A stretch of 64,000 nt of DNA. Origin: Adineta steineri (taxonomy: Eukaryota; Rotifera; Eurotatoria; Adinetida; Adinetidae). The notes below the pieces were generated by a model. The model had not been told where the DNA came from. It saw only the letters and a list, made by a program, of their open reading frames with translations, and made no database searches. A program made the translations under genes and the position numbers. Below, in pieces: positions 49,125 to 62,093 of this stretch. Where the stretch lies: positions 62,001 to 126,000 of the forward strand of contig CAJNOI010000097.1 in NCBI GenBank assembly GCA_905250115.1. Reading direction: 5' to 3'. Every line of letters starts with the position of its first letter. The stretch's first letter is position 1.

Positions 49125-51564
49125 GAACAAAAATACAAATAGAATTGAAAATCAAAAAAACAATGTTTAAGAATAAATGAAAGAAGTGAAAGAGGAAACA
49201 CGGTTTTGACGAGTGGAAAAAAAAAGAAAGAAAGAAGAGGGATGAAATAAAATGCATCATAATAAGTTCTTTGTTCCTTTTCATTGGCTATTCCCAGATC
49301 ATTAGATTGAACAAAATATAAATCAATCAAAAAATAAGATTCATAGATGTCGCACATGTCTTGTTTCATTGTAAATTATAGATTATAAAATATCCTTATA
49401 TTTGAAGATTAAACATATCAATCAAGATATAAATGAGACCGAAAATATATTTAAACAGTAAATAATCTGTTTTTTTCTTTATGAGCAAATACGTTTTCTG
49501 CAATAAACAACATGTTATTAATTTCATCTACATCTACACGTCGTCTCTATGGATCGATATTTTATTAGAAAGTAATCCATTTATTTCTGTTAGTAGTATA
49601 GAAAAGACGTATTATAATATAAAGAAAAATTATTTTTTCATATGTCGCAAAAGTTTATGTTATAGATTTATATTCATGGGTATTTCTTATCATATTCGAG
49701 AATTATTTATCAAAAATTATATGAGAAGATGATGAAATACTGTTATCTAGAGTATGTAGTATAATCATGCAATACGTAATCTAAACCACCATTTCATTAA
49801 GACAAATTCTTTCTTCGTTGAATAGACAATACTATTTGGTAAAGTTTTGCAGAGTATATATAATCTGCCGAAATAGAACTGCCATCAATCTATTCTAAAC
49901 TTATAGGACTACTTAAATGTATATGTAGTTTTAGTAACTTTGAGTTTTATGCTTGTAAGGAGATAAAGGTTTAGTTTATAAGTATGTGATAGAATTTTTA
50001 TTGAAAATTTTGTTGCCGTGATAAACATTGATTTTTTGAGTGAATAAAAAAGCACATTTTTCTTTGAGTTCGGAGTAAGGAACGGTTATTTACTGATTAC
50101 TCATGACACCATATTCCACTATACATTGTATTTTTTCAAAAAAAATCCTAGGACGAAACTTTGAAAAACGGAAAAGACATTAATCAACTATTGAGAAGTT
50201 TACTTATTCAAATAAGTATTCAATGAATGTCATTGAAAATTCTTGATAATATATGTTCGCATTATTATTATTATAGACTGTTTAGTTTTACTTGCAGATA
50301 TTCAATACTTAAAAAGAATTAGTTCATAGTTATGACAATCGAAGAAGACAACGAGAAAATATTGAGATCTCTATATAGTCCAAATATATATCTAGAACAA
50401 ACAAACAAACTTTCTTTTTTATATATTACTCATGATCTAGTAATTAAATTACTAAAAAATAATGTATGTCATATTGTTAAAAATAACTATTAATGCAGTG
50501 GCGGCGGAGCGTAGAGACTCATGAGACTTGATGCTCATTTAGTTTCGGATTAAAATATTATTTTTTGTTATTAGGATCTGTTTTGTTCGGCATCGAACAT
50601 AATTAGACATATGGTCTGACATATCTATCTTATAATACGGTTCCCCTATTTTTTTTCTCTATTCTTTCATCGTTAAGATATTACATACGGCTTATATATA
50701 TATATCATGTATTTTTTTCTTTTCTTTTACTTAGATATTTTCCTCTTTTCTTACATGTTTTCTTGTCCGCATGTTTAATTTCTCACTATTTCGTCTATAT
50801 ATGTTTTATTCCCAGAACGTTTGATTTTTTTCAAGCGCATATACACACACATACATATATATACAAAATGATTGAGAAGTAACTCCCTATTTTAAATAGA
50901 GGTGTCATATTACCATTACTTTTTATAACAGTAATTTCGTAATTGTAATAATCTTTTATTACTTATCATGTAATATCACAACTTACGTTGTTTTTGTTAT
51001 TTCAATAGCGCTAGACCTAATATTGTTTCTTATTAGCGAATCACACAATAGTTTGTTAAAAATTTATTACAATTAATCTTATTACCAGTAATAAGTAATA
51101 AAAAAATATTACTTATTACTATCTTATTACTTTATTAGTATTTGTGAAATTATGACTTATTATTGATAATTAGTAGTAACATTTATTACTTTATTACTCA
51201 TTACGAAATTTTTTAATTATTTTTATTATTTTGCGAAAACTATTGCTAATTACTAGTAATAATAATAATAACGTTAAAAATTATTACTTATTAATGGTAA
51301 TGGTTATGTGACAACCCTAGTTTTAAATTCTTTATTACTCTCATAGAAAGAAGGAAGAGACAGATAAGAAATTTTCGTCATATAAAAATATTAAACGAAA
51401 TAAGAAGATATTGTCATATAGGATTTTGACAGTTACCCATCAGTGATTATTATTTTACCGTGGTAAATAGATTTTTATTACAATTAGTTTAGAAGAAAAA
51501 TCAAATAATATAAAAAAAAACAGAGAAAAATATCTTTTCTTTATATTTATAGTTCATTGTCAAT
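49125..51564. other. Intergenic DNA, about 2.4 kb
   Basis: No supported gene. Contains a MITE-like element at 50897-51319 and, near 50497, CAGTGGCGGCGGAGCG, which resembles a lone hAT-type end without a partner. The rest is AT-rich. Confidence 0.5.
50897..51319. mobile_element. 423-bp inverted-repeat element with ATTACT subterminal repeats
   Basis: The left end TAGAGGTGTCATATTACCAT and the complement of the right end, TAGGGTTGTCACATAACCAT, match at 16 of 20 bases and continue with TAC. Flanks ATTTTAAA (50889-50896) and GTTTTAAA (51320-51327) form a 7/8 target duplication. The interior is filled with ATTACT/AGTAAT motifs in both orientations. The 8-bp duplication and TAG...CTA ends suggest a non-autonomous hAT-like element. 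No transposase. Confidence 0.75.
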
Positions 51565-51824
51565 ATGACCAGTTTTGATCCTCACTCTACCAAGTTACCT
51601 GCTAATACTTCAGCCGATTCGAATGGCGCTTGTCCTCATTGCCACCAACCCATTAAGCAGAGAGAATCCGCTGGTGACTTTCAAACTACTTTAGACAAGT
51701 TATTTCCTAATGCATACAGACTTGAAGAATTTGTCTTCGAAACAAAACAAACATTAGTCCCGAAAGGCTTCTATCCTCATGTTAATACATTGGTTTGTGT
51801 TGGTTTATGTCGTGACGAGATAAC
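51565..51824 (+). CDS. Truncated gene, possible LCIB/LCIC-type carbonic-anhydrase-like protein (N-terminus only)
   Basis: 86 codons from ATG 51565, open into a 10-N gap. The start MTSFDPHSTKLPANTSAD is followed by a small Cys pair (CPHCHQ), then FQTTLDKLFPNAYRLEEFVF and a block PHVNTLVCVGLCRDEIT. The CRDE motif after a hydrophobic strand resembles the beginning of the LCIB/LCIC domain, a beta-carbonic-anhydrase-related family of algae, bacteria and some other eukaryotes. I rely on memory of that motif, so this is tentative. Base composition (about 43% G+C) is clearly higher than neighbouring genes. No intron is seen in the remaining part. Horizontal origin is possible. Confidence 0.4.
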
Positions 51825-51834
51825 NNNNNNNNNN
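51825..51834. other. Assembly gap, 10 N
   Basis: Ten N between two genes that are both cut off here and face each other. This looks like a contig join and not a small unread stretch. Confidence 0.97.
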
Positions 51835-54166
51835 TCAGCATTGATTGCTCCACCAGCATCAACAATTGCTTGAACAACATCAAGAACACCACTATGTGCT
51901 GCATGATGAAGTGGTGTCCATTTAAAATTATCTGATCTATTAACTTCAGCTCTAAAAAATTAAAACTAAAGAAAACTATGTTATATTTGTTGAAACTTAC
52001 CCGCATGTAAGAAGAAATTGAACAGTTTTAATATCACCATGTGAACATGCTAGATTAAATCAAAAAAAAATTAGTAAAGCAAAAGGAAAATTGTTAAACC
52101 AAAAGTAACTTACCAACCATCAATGGTGTTTTCATAAATTTATCTGTAATATCCACTGGTACACCTCGTTTGAATGCATTTAACATTGTGTTTAAATCAC
52201 CTCGATAAGCTATTAAAAAAGAAAAATAATGTCATCATCTAATTTTTCTTTAATTTATTTTTTTACCAGCATCACATATATTAATATAACCTTTATCAGG
52301 TTTATCTAAATACCAGGGCGAATCATCTTCTAAGGGATTTTTCGGTAGATTATCTCTAGAAAATCTTGTATGATCTGTAAGATGCACATGTTGTGGTGCA
52401 TAGATGATGGGTGGATTACCATTTGCTGTTCTTGGTCCATCTTCTCTAATCAAAACTAGAAGAGCAAAAATTGTATTTTTAAAAAATTTTTCATATCGAA
52501 TAAGAACTTACTTGGTAAAGCACCTTTTGATTTTTTTGCTTTTTTTGGTTTCTTCTTTTTCTTCTTTTTACCAGCAAATGCAGCCATTAAGTAAGGTTTT
52601 GTTAAATATTTCTTTCCAGTAAACAATGATTTATAATCAAATTCATTTCGTTCTTTTTCATGTTTATCACCGATATCTTTCAAATCTTCTGGTTTAATAT
52701 AGGCGAGAAGACCTTCATCTTCCATAATTTTTTTAAAACTTTCTGTTGGTATAACACCTGTTTTAGGTTCAGCAATATCAAGTTCTTCGAACATTTTTTC
52801 AAGTCGTTCTTGATTTTCATATACATAATCATAGAATATCAACCTCCAATCACGAAATTCATCTAAATATTTGTACATAATTAATATGAAAACATTGTTT
52901 TAGTTAAATTTACCTGGACGTAGATTTAGAGTCATTTCATTATAACCTTTTTCAGATTTTCGTATGTTCTTTTTTGCATCTTTTGCTTTACATTGTTCAG
53001 CTATTTTCTTTGGTAGAAGTCCTTCAAGATTTTTTACTTTTGGATTACAACCTGCGAAAATATTTTTTTCGTTATATCAATAGAAATTATTTAATTTGTT
53101 TTTTTGAAATACCTCGTTGACCCAAAAATCGAAGTACATTGCCAGCATTTGATGTTGCAGCATAATGAATTGGATTATTACCAAGTACATCATAAACATC
53201 AAATTTCGCAAGAAAACCTGCTAATACTTGAACAACCTATAGAGAAATATAAATATATATAGAAAATGAACATTCATGAAATAGATAGATACTTCAAAAT
53301 GGCCACCTTTAGCGGCTTCATGAATAGGTGCTGAGTTTTGTTCATCTAAAGCATTTGGATCAGCTTTAGCACGTAATAATTCTCGTACAACATTTGCACT
53401 TCCAGATAAACATGCATTATGTAGAGCGGTACGTTTTGTTGTCTATAAAAAGTAATAGAATTTTTTTATTTAACGATAGAGATGTAATTGAATCATTTCT
53501 ACTTCTTCAATTAGTCGAACATCAGCTCCTGCTTTAATTAGATCAATACAAAAATCTTCATGTTCTTTAGAATTTGCACAAGCATGTACTAAATTTGGGA
53601 CACCATTACGTGCTCGATTATTAACATCAGCACCCATTTCAAGTAAAACTTTTAAACATGCTTTATGTCGTTGTGTTGCTTCAGTAAAACAATGATGAAC
53701 TGCATCTGAAAAAGAAACAAGACAACAACAATTATGTCTATAAAATATATTTTCATTATTCTAACCTTTTCCTTCAAGATCTTGAATTTTTGGATTAGCT
53801 TTTGCGTCACGTAATAAATGTAAGGCATTAATATGGCCATATTCAGCAGCATGCATAAGTGCTGTACGACCAGCAAAATCAATAACATCTGGATGAGCAC
53901 CAAGCTGTAAAAGATATTGTATCATTTTTTCTTTATTTTGTGTGACAGCGGATCTAAATATAATTTATTTCAAAAAAACTAATATTTTTCAAAAATATTT
54001 TTATTTACATAAGAGCGGTCATGCCAGTTTGAGGATCATTATAATTCACAAGATGTTCTACACCTTTATCACATAATTTTTTAATCTGATCAACATCTTC
54101 TGTTCGTACAGCATAGATTAATTTCTGTACTTGTAATTGTTCAACACGATCTCGAGCAATAGGCAT
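51835..54166 (-). CDS. ANKEF1: ANKEF1-like ankyrin-repeat and EF-hand protein (C-terminus lost in gap)
   Basis: Eleven exons: 54009-54166, 53766-53953, 53503-53705, 53293-53442, 53113-53236, 52914-53051, 52512-52862, 52267-52455, 52114-52209, 52001-52049 and 51835-51951 (partial), about 587 codons. Starts MPIARDRVEQLQVQKLIYAV. Ankyrin repeats follow (GRTALMHAAEYGHINALHLL, TKRTALHNACLSGSANVVRE, NNPIHYAATSNAGNVLRFL). Then an EF-hand-like region (ENQERLEKMFEELDIAEPKT; GVIPTESFKKIMEDEGLLAY), a Lys-rich stretch, and more ankyrin repeats (NFKWTPLHHAAHSGVLDVVQ) up to the gap. The order ankyrin-EF hand-ankyrin is that of ANKEF1, a flagellar/ciliary protein in animals. The C-terminus is missing because of the 10-N gap. 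Confidence 0.88.
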
Positions 54167-55035
54167 TATGGTTAATTTACATAATAATTAAAAAAAAGGT
54201 ATGTAAGGCACCAAACTAATAGCAAAATAAATAAGGTCTAAAATAATATATAAAATATATTTTTCTCTTTTCAAAATAAACAAAACTAATCAGTTAAATT
54301 TTGTTTCCTTGCTTACTCGGTCGAGCATAACCCTCGCCGATAGTAATTCTATATATCAAGAATAGAATTAAACGACGCCTACAACTATATTATTTCCGAA
54401 AATAGTAGAAAAATGACTTATAATATCAACACAATCGAGCGGCTAATTCTACTAAGTATAAATACATGATTAAATAAATCCTCTAATAAAAGATTTCTGT
54501 CGTTTATGAAATACGAAAAAGAAATTATTCAGAAGTTTAACAAGTACAGTTATAAAATGTTGAAGATTCCGTACAATATATTTATTTGCATTAATAAAAC
54601 CTATTTAACAGCAAAATACAAAAAGAGCTCACCTACGAAATAAAATAAAATAGTGTTACATCTGCTACGGAATTAGAAAGAAAAGTCCAGATACATTTGC
54701 GTTGTTTCTTTTTGTAATTATTAATTTAAGTGGAAAAATGACAACTGAAAGACATGATTTAAAAAGCAAACATTAAAAGTTTTTTTCTAGTTCGTACCAT
54801 ATGTATGTTTGATGTCATAGAAATACTCTATTGTGGATATAATAAATGACTAATGCATTGTCGCTACTTATTTATTCAATGAAATATATATGGAGGAGAA
54901 AAATATCGAATCATGTTTTATATTGGAAAGAATGGAATTTGGTGAATTTTCTAGAAAAATCTCGGTTATTCTAAAATATATAAATAAAAGTTTTTCTGTT
55001 CTAGACTTCTTTTTTCTATCAATATTAGTCATCAT
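54167..55035. other. Divergent intergenic region between ANKEF1 and HOP
   Basis: About 870 bp that should contain both promoters. AT-rich; no heat-shock element (nGAAn arrays) was convincing on reading. Confidence 0.45.
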
Positions 55036-57404
55036 ATGGCTTCACAAGTAAAATTGTTCTTAAATTTAAGATTATTTTACCTAGTATGAATTTATTTAGG
55101 TCGAAGAACTTAAAAGTAAAGCAAATGCTGCTTTTTCAGCTGGAAAAAATGATGAAGCAATTAATTTATACACTCAAGCTATAGCACTTGATGAAAAAAA
55201 TCATGTTCTCTATAGTAATCGATCAGCTGCATATGCCAAAGGAACAAAATATGAAGAAGCATTAAAAGATGCAGAAAAATGTATTTCACTTAAACCTGAT
55301 TTTGTCAAGGTACGGATTTACACATATAGAATAATTTATCCAAATAAAATTCTTTATAATTAGGGTTATTCTCGGAAAGGTGCAGCATTATCATTTCTTA
55401 AACGATATGATGAAGCAATTAATGTTTATGAAGAAGGTCTTAAAATTGATCCAAATAATCAACAATTAACAACTGATCTTGAAACAGCACGAAAAGATTC
55501 ATCAGGACCAGCAGGTGGTGGACTAAATTTCTTTTCTGATCCACAATTTTTAACTCAACTTATGACAAATCCAAAAGCACGAGAACTTTTAAAAGACCCT
55601 GAAACAGCTATGTTGATGAAAATGATGCAACAAAATCCAAATAATGCACAGTAAATCATTTTCTATTGTTAATATTTAATAAAAATTTGATTTATTTATG
55701 TAGACTTTTGAGTAATCCAAAAATAATGAAACTTCTTGGATGTGTACTTGGCTTTGAACTTGGAGATGCAAATGATCTTTTGTCACAAATGGATACAGAT
55801 AATAAAACAAGTTCACCAAAAAAAGACACAAATACTTCAACAACATCAAAACCCACAACGACAACAACAACAACGAATACAAACACTACAAATAATAAAA
55901 CAACAGAACAGAATAAAAATTTAACTGCTGAACAAAATCAAGTAAGAAATATTTGTTTGTATTCATTATGTTTTTTTAATTTAATTTTTACAGGCCGAAG
56001 CAGAAAAAGAAAAAGGCAATGAAGCATATAAGAAAAAAGATTTCGAAACAGCATTAAATCATTATAATAAAGCAAACGAACTCGATCCAGTTAATATGAC
56101 TTATTATACCAATCGTGCTGGTTAGTTTACACTCACATATATTTCTTAATTCTATAAAAACAAATTTATCTATAGCTGTTTATTTCGAACAAAAACGATG
56201 GGAAGATTGTTTGAAAGAATGTGAAAAAGCTATTGAAGTTGGACGTGAAAATAAAGCAGATTATAAAATAATTGCAAAGTAAGATATGTATGATTTATTA
56301 AAATTCAATTATGAATAAAATAAGATTGACCTACAATCTTTGGGACATATCTGTTTACCCTTTGTAGTTCCAATCACTATGCGAGAGTTATTATGAATTA
56401 GACAATCAATGATCGTGTTTGATTCACTAGATACTTGTAGAGATCTTTCTTACAATGAAAATCTATCCTTTAAAGAACTCATGGTTGATCATAGTTCATG
56501 ACTTGTTTTGTTTTTGTAGAGCATACGCTCGTATGGCTAATGTTAAAAGTCAAGAAAAAGATTATGCAGCTGCTATAAAATATTACAATAGTTCTCTCTC
56601 AGAACATCGTAATCCTGATATATTAAAGAAAAAACAAGAAGTCGAAAAAATACTTAAAGAACAAGAACTATTAGCTTATGTCAATCCTGCATTAGCTGAA
56701 GAAGAAAAAACAAAGGGTAATGAATATTTTCAAAAAGCTGATTATCCAAATGCACTTAAACATTATACGTATGTATTTCTCGAAATAATTTTTTTTTTGA
56801 ATTTAAAAATTATTAAATATATAGCGAAGCTATCAAACGAAATCCAACAGATGCAAAACTTTATTCAAATCGAGCAGCTTGTTATACAAAATTAATGGAA
56901 TTTAAATTAGCATTGAAAGATAGTGAAGAAGGCATTAAACTTGATCCAAATTTTCGTAAGTTAAAATTCGAATTAATAATTATAAATTTCATATATAATA
57001 TTTCTAGTTAAATGTTACCTTCGCAAAGGTCATGCTTTAATGGCTATGAAAGATTTAGGTCAAGCTATGGCTGCGTTTGGTAAAGCTCTTGAAATTGATT
57101 CAAATTGTCAAGTAAATAATTGATTTATATATTTTGAATTTTTGATTTTTTTTTCATTTAGGAAGCTATTGATGGTTATCGACAATGTACAATGAAATCA
57201 AGTGATGATCCTGAAGAAGTTCGTAAACGAGCTGCTAATGATCCTGAAATTCAACAAATTCTTAGCGATCCTGGTATGCGTTTAATACTTGAACAGATGC
57301 AAAATGAACCACAAGCTTTACGTGATCATTTAAAAAATCCTGCAATTGCACAAAAAATTCAAAAATTAATTGACGCTGGTATTATTGGTATTCGTCAAGG
57401 TTAA
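55036..57404 (+). CDS. STIP1: HOP/STIP1 HSP70-HSP90 organising co-chaperone
   Basis: Ten exons: 55036-55047, 55100-55309, 55364-55650, 55704-55941, 55994-56120, 56176-56278, 56520-56768, 56825-56955, 57008-57111 and 57162-57404, giving 567 aa. Domain order is complete: TPR1 ([20 protein letters not shown]), DP1 ([20 protein letters not shown]), a Thr/Asn-rich linker, TPR2A ([20 protein letters not shown]), TPR2B ([20 protein letters not shown]) and DP2 ([20 protein letters not shown]). HOP holds HSP70 and HSP90 together by their EEVD tails and passes clients between them in the cytosol. Exon 1 encodes only MASQ. Confidence 0.96.
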
Positions 57405-59826
57405 TTCCTATATATTTGTTTCAATGACGTTTGATCTCGTCTTTTGTTTGCGTTCTTGTGTAACCAAGGCATGATTGAAGTTCGATTTCTTTTTCTTTTG
57501 TTACAGTTTTCTTATTTCGTGCTCTCTCTTTTTTCTTCTTCTTCGATGTTCCTGTTACACCCGTGACCACTGCGTTTTAGCAAACCAAACTAATCTTGTT
57601 AGCAAAAAAAGAAACCGAATTCAGCGTCTATTATCTAAAACAAATATACGTTATTTTTCAAGTTAATAAAAAAAGAACACTTTCAATAAAAATTAAGTTT
57701 CCTGATCAATAAGAAAAAGAAATTCAAGATTCATCTGAATTATAGATTAATGGGTTTTTTCTAACTTGTAATTCTTTTCGATCGATAGCTGCAGAATCAA
57801 TATTTTAATATATCCATGGAAATAATGATATCATACATTAGTATGAGAGCTGTTATAACGATATAAACAAATGAATGATTAATGATTTATTTTTTCATCA
57901 TTAAAGAACTTATTATTTCTCGATGACAAACATTGTAGTTTAATTTATCTTCATACCACTTTCATAACTGAGACGAGTGTATGGTTTACATAATCAAATA
58001 TCAATTTCAACAATGGGCGTAGACACATGAATGATGCGTTTGTATTCAAACAAGGCGTTGACAATAAGCGTGAATGAGAATTGTCATTAGAAATTCTGGA
58101 CTATGTATTATGTAAATATAACTGAAAAACTAGTAGCCTTTTCCGAAATTTCTGCCCTTCCTTGATAATTGTTTCGCAAACAATTTTGTGTCTGATATAT
58201 CTGAGAAGTATGTCAATTAAAGAGGCAATCTAAAGGACAACTATAAAGAATTGCATTCAATATTAGTACAAATTCAAAAGAATTTATAGAACTATGTATT
58301 GTCGACATTGACATCAATGGTACCATAGACAGTAATGTTAAAATCACGAATTAAAATATTCTAATTAAAAGAAAAATACCTTTTACACGTGCGCAACAGT
58401 TTTGTGCAGTATTTCTTAATCGAAACATGTATGTCTATCTGTACTTTTTTAATTGTTAATACCGATATAACATAAAACTGAATGAGTTTACAACTATTGA
58501 CATGTAAAAAGACTGACAGAGCATCTCAGAAATTTGTATGCCTGTTCTATCAATATATGATAAACTGAAATTATTTCTAATTCAATTTGTAAGATAAATC
58601 AGAAAATGATCAACTAGAATTTCAAGAATATATTGAAAAGAATTATTTCTCATATTCAGATCTAATATGCAATTCTATGGATTAAAATCTAAAGTTTTAT
58701 TGACGTAACACATATTTGTTTCAGTAATAGTTTTTTCTGTATGGATCCCGACAAATCAATTTGTCACATTTATTCTTACCATTGGAATCGCTTTTGTAGC
58801 TGACCTCCTAGCGGCAAGTACAAATCATATTGATCAAATTTTAAGAACAAAGGAAATATATTAGAATTGTAATGTATGGACATGGATTGTTATCGTTCTT
58901 TTTTTTCGTTTCTACAGGTGGTGTTAGTATATATTTCCACATATACGTTTTCTTGTATTCACTAGGATTATTCCCCTTTGAAAAAATCCCTGTTATTGTT
59001 GAGGAATATTCCTTCCCCTATGCACATGTCATGATATATATAGACGTGTGTGGAGTAGTATATTTTACAATAAAATATCATTCGACACTCACATTTCAAT
59101 ACGTGACAAGAATCATCTATGTACATTGGTGGTATATGTAGGAATCGTTCGAATATCAATAGAGGTATAGTTACGTGTTTTTACCTTTCCATATTATCCT
59201 TGCAATATTCTAAAAACAGCAAGACTACAGTTGTTATGTTGCGTACATCTAGTATATAGCTTATAAGAGTTTCAATTTTACAGATCTAATAGACAATATT
59301 GTTTCTACCGAGATAAATAATTCTTCAAATACTAAATACCAATCTGTAATTCTTTTTTTATCTTTTAAAATATAAAGTTTTAAAGAAATATTTGTTTTTC
59401 TATCACACGGATCAATGTTTCTTTTTATGGGCACTCTCATATTTTATTTTAATTCTAATATCTACATCAATAGTAGAAATCATCATAGAGTGAGAGAGAG
59501 ATGCTTATACACATAAAGATAATAATTGCACTAAAAAGACAAAAGAAGGTGTGAAAACAAAACAAAGCTGTTAACAAATAGTCAAACACTAATATATAAC
59601 TAAAGTTATACCAGAAGAAAAGGAAACAGACCACCATTAGGAGTAAATAGATAGGTTACATAAACAATGTTATTGAAAATCTCCTTTCTTTTTCACATCA
59701 AAACCAACTAAAGTGGAGCAGAAAAAAAATCACACATACACACACACACAACAAAAATGAGAACTATAAATTTTCTCTTGAGAGAATAGGATAATGATGG
59801 TTTTATAATCTATATTTCTTCCAAAT
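57405..59826. other. Intergenic DNA, about 2.4 kb, with an orphan exon-like segment
   Basis: AT-rich. An isolated open segment at 58725-58864 follows a good acceptor. A (CA)n-like run lies near 59731-59748. Nothing else supported. Confidence 0.5.
58725..58864 (+). pseudogene. Orphan terminal-exon-like segment with a hydrophobic helix
   Basis: After acceptor TTTGTTTCAG a frame of 45 codons reads IVFSVWIPTNQFVTFILTIG, then IAFVADLLAASTNHIDQ, ending KEIY-TAG. One likely membrane helix. Codon choice (ATC, CCG, GAC, CTC, GCG) differs from neighbouring AT-rich DNA, as if it once coded. I found no upstream partner exon and do not recognise the family. Confidence 0.3.
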
Positions 59827-60665
59827 TTAAGCTGAATTAGCTGCACTTCCCGCTGGTGCAGAAGCTGCTTTCTTCAATGCTGCAGCTGAACCTGCTTTGC
59901 CACTAGCTGCTGTACTCTTAGTTGTAAGAGCTGCTGGTGCTCGTGGTGCTGCAGCTGTATTTGAACGAGATGAATCAGGCTATAAATCGCATATATATAT
60001 ATATTAATTAAATAAGTTTATCTATTAGATTCAATATACTTTAGAGACAGGTGGACTTGCAACATCACTAGCTCCTTTAGTTTTAAATAAAAATTGATTG
60101 ATATGTGGTAAGACACCACCTAAATATATTCAAAATAAAACAAACATATCAATCTTTATCTATTAGATTTTGATTTTATCTTACCTTGTGGAATTGTTAC
60201 AGCATTAAGAAGCTAAATAAATTTAATTCTATTCAGATAAAGAATTTTAGAAGAAAAAACAAACCTTTTTGAGTTCTTCATCAATGCTAACAGCCAAAAA
60301 GATATGTCGTGCATTGATACGTTGTTTTTTATGATCTTTTGCTGCATTACCTGATAATTCAAGAACTTCAGCTGTTAAATATTCAATCTAAATTCAAGGA
60401 CATGTATGAATAATTCATAAAAGTAAAATAAATATTACAAACCACAGCAGCTGTATAAACTGCAGCAGCCATAGTTACACGACTTTTTGGTGTACTCTTT
60501 TTAATATAACGATGAAAACGAGGTACCGAAAAAAGAACACCTGTAAATCTTCTATTAAAAACAATGATTTTATATTAAGAGAAGAAATTAACCTGCGCGA
60601 GCTGATTTTGATTTTCGTTCGCCACCTTTACGAGCACCTCTAGCTGATGTTGTTGATGGAGCCAT
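59827..60665 (-). CDS. H2A: Histone H2A variant with extended Ala/Ser/Lys C-terminal tail (bdelloid H2A type)
   Basis: Six exons: 60593-60665, 60443-60540, 60265-60387, 60185-60212, 60040-60119 and 59827-59979, giving 184 aa, versus about 130 for canonical H2A. The core is clear: [20 protein letters not shown], then [20 protein letters not shown] (acidic-patch Glu residues kept), [20 protein letters not shown] and [16 protein letters not shown]. The tail of about 60 residues is Ala/Ser/Lys/Pro-rich ([21 protein letters not shown]). Animal canonical H2A genes lack introns; this one has five. Bdelloid rotifers are reported to carry only unusual, long-tailed H2A variants, and this gene fits. No macro domain and no SQ motif of H2A.X at the end. 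Confidence 0.93.
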
Positions 60666-62093
60666 ATTTTATATTTTTATTTTAGTAATAATCTAGAAAA
60701 CGAATATAGAACAACAAAAACATCTTTGAACAATATTTGATATTATTTGTCATCTTGTGTCCTCTCTGCATATATCAAGTAGACATAACCGTCAGATGCG
60801 AGCCTTTAAAATGAGGGTGTTCATTTATATTTGCTTGCTTTCTGTATTTACTGTAGACATATATATATATATGTATGTATCAAGTCCAGGATCAGAACAC
60901 AAAAGAGAAAAGAAAAGAAGAAAAAAAAGAACGAAATAATAGTCGAGATATTTAAATAGCCAAGGAAAGAAGAAGAGGGGAGAAATGAGTAAATTGAATG
61001 TCCGACCTTCTTAAATATTTTTAATAAACTGAACTTATGCCTCCATAGTGAAATACGGTTTCTATTCACCATATTAGTTTTAGCGCCACTAGCGCTGCTA
61101 ATTCCGACGTTAATAAGATATTTCCACATGAGTTTTATATCTATTCTCAATAATAATGTTTGTAAAAAAACTATAAAACCTTTTTAAACTTCAAAATAAA
61201 ATCTCATGTTGATATGTTCAACCAATAATCATCCACAACAGTGAGTTCATGCGGGAATCAAAATATCAGCTTGTACCATGTACTACCGTGAAGTTCATAC
61301 GAAACAAATTTTACCATGATATCAATTTTAAACGAAGATGAACGCAGTTCTTGTAGATCGATCTTTACTTAGAATTCTTACTGTATAATGTATGGATCTT
61401 TATTGAAGAACTCACTCAGTTTTTATTTCAATACTATATTGATAATGCTTCATAATAGAATATAAAAGAACATTACGAAGAAAAAATTTATTATTAGAAA
61501 GATTGAATTGGTATAGTTATTTTTCAATGACTTTATTTATATTTTACATAATGACCACAAATAAACGACATCTGTGTTTGAGGGTGTGAGTAACATTATT
61601 TACTTTTTTGAATCATCATGTGTAACACTCACTCTTCCTCTTAAACATTACTTTTTCTCACAACGAAAATATTTTTCTCTCTATTTATTCTGGTTTTTTA
61701 TTTATATTAACTAATCTTTCTCTACATAGCTGAGAATATGTTCTCAGTAAATTATGAAATACTTAGTAAATTTTATACTACTACTATGATATCTTCCGAC
61801 TAGAAATAAATGAAATGAGTCATACTCACTTGATTTTTCCCTTTATACTGTTCGAAGTCATAAATATAAGTGTTATGATAGTCATGTTTGTTTTTTCTTT
61901 CGTCCTTCGCACGAAGAGTAAGAAAATCGGAATTTGTGTTAGTCACTGTAATTACAACATTATGGTGTAACGTTATATTTATAATATGAAAAGTAGACGA
62001 AAAGAACGAGTGCGTGCTTGTAACTTAAGGAAGTAGCAGTATCAAGAATACTTTTTTTTTGTAAAAACGATATTATTTTTCATTTTTATTCAG
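60666..62093. other. Divergent intergenic region between the H2A and RING/TRAF genes
   Basis: About 1.4 kb of AT-rich DNA with an (AT)n run near 60859-60872. No supported coding sequence. Confidence 0.5.

Noticed and set aside
50497..50520. CAGTGGCGGCGGAGCG as the end of another hAT element
   Set aside because: No inverted partner or target duplication found in the surrounding sequence.
57475..57666. Frame of 63 codons after HOP
   Set aside because: T-rich 3' UTR sequence with Phe/Leu/Ser-only composition.
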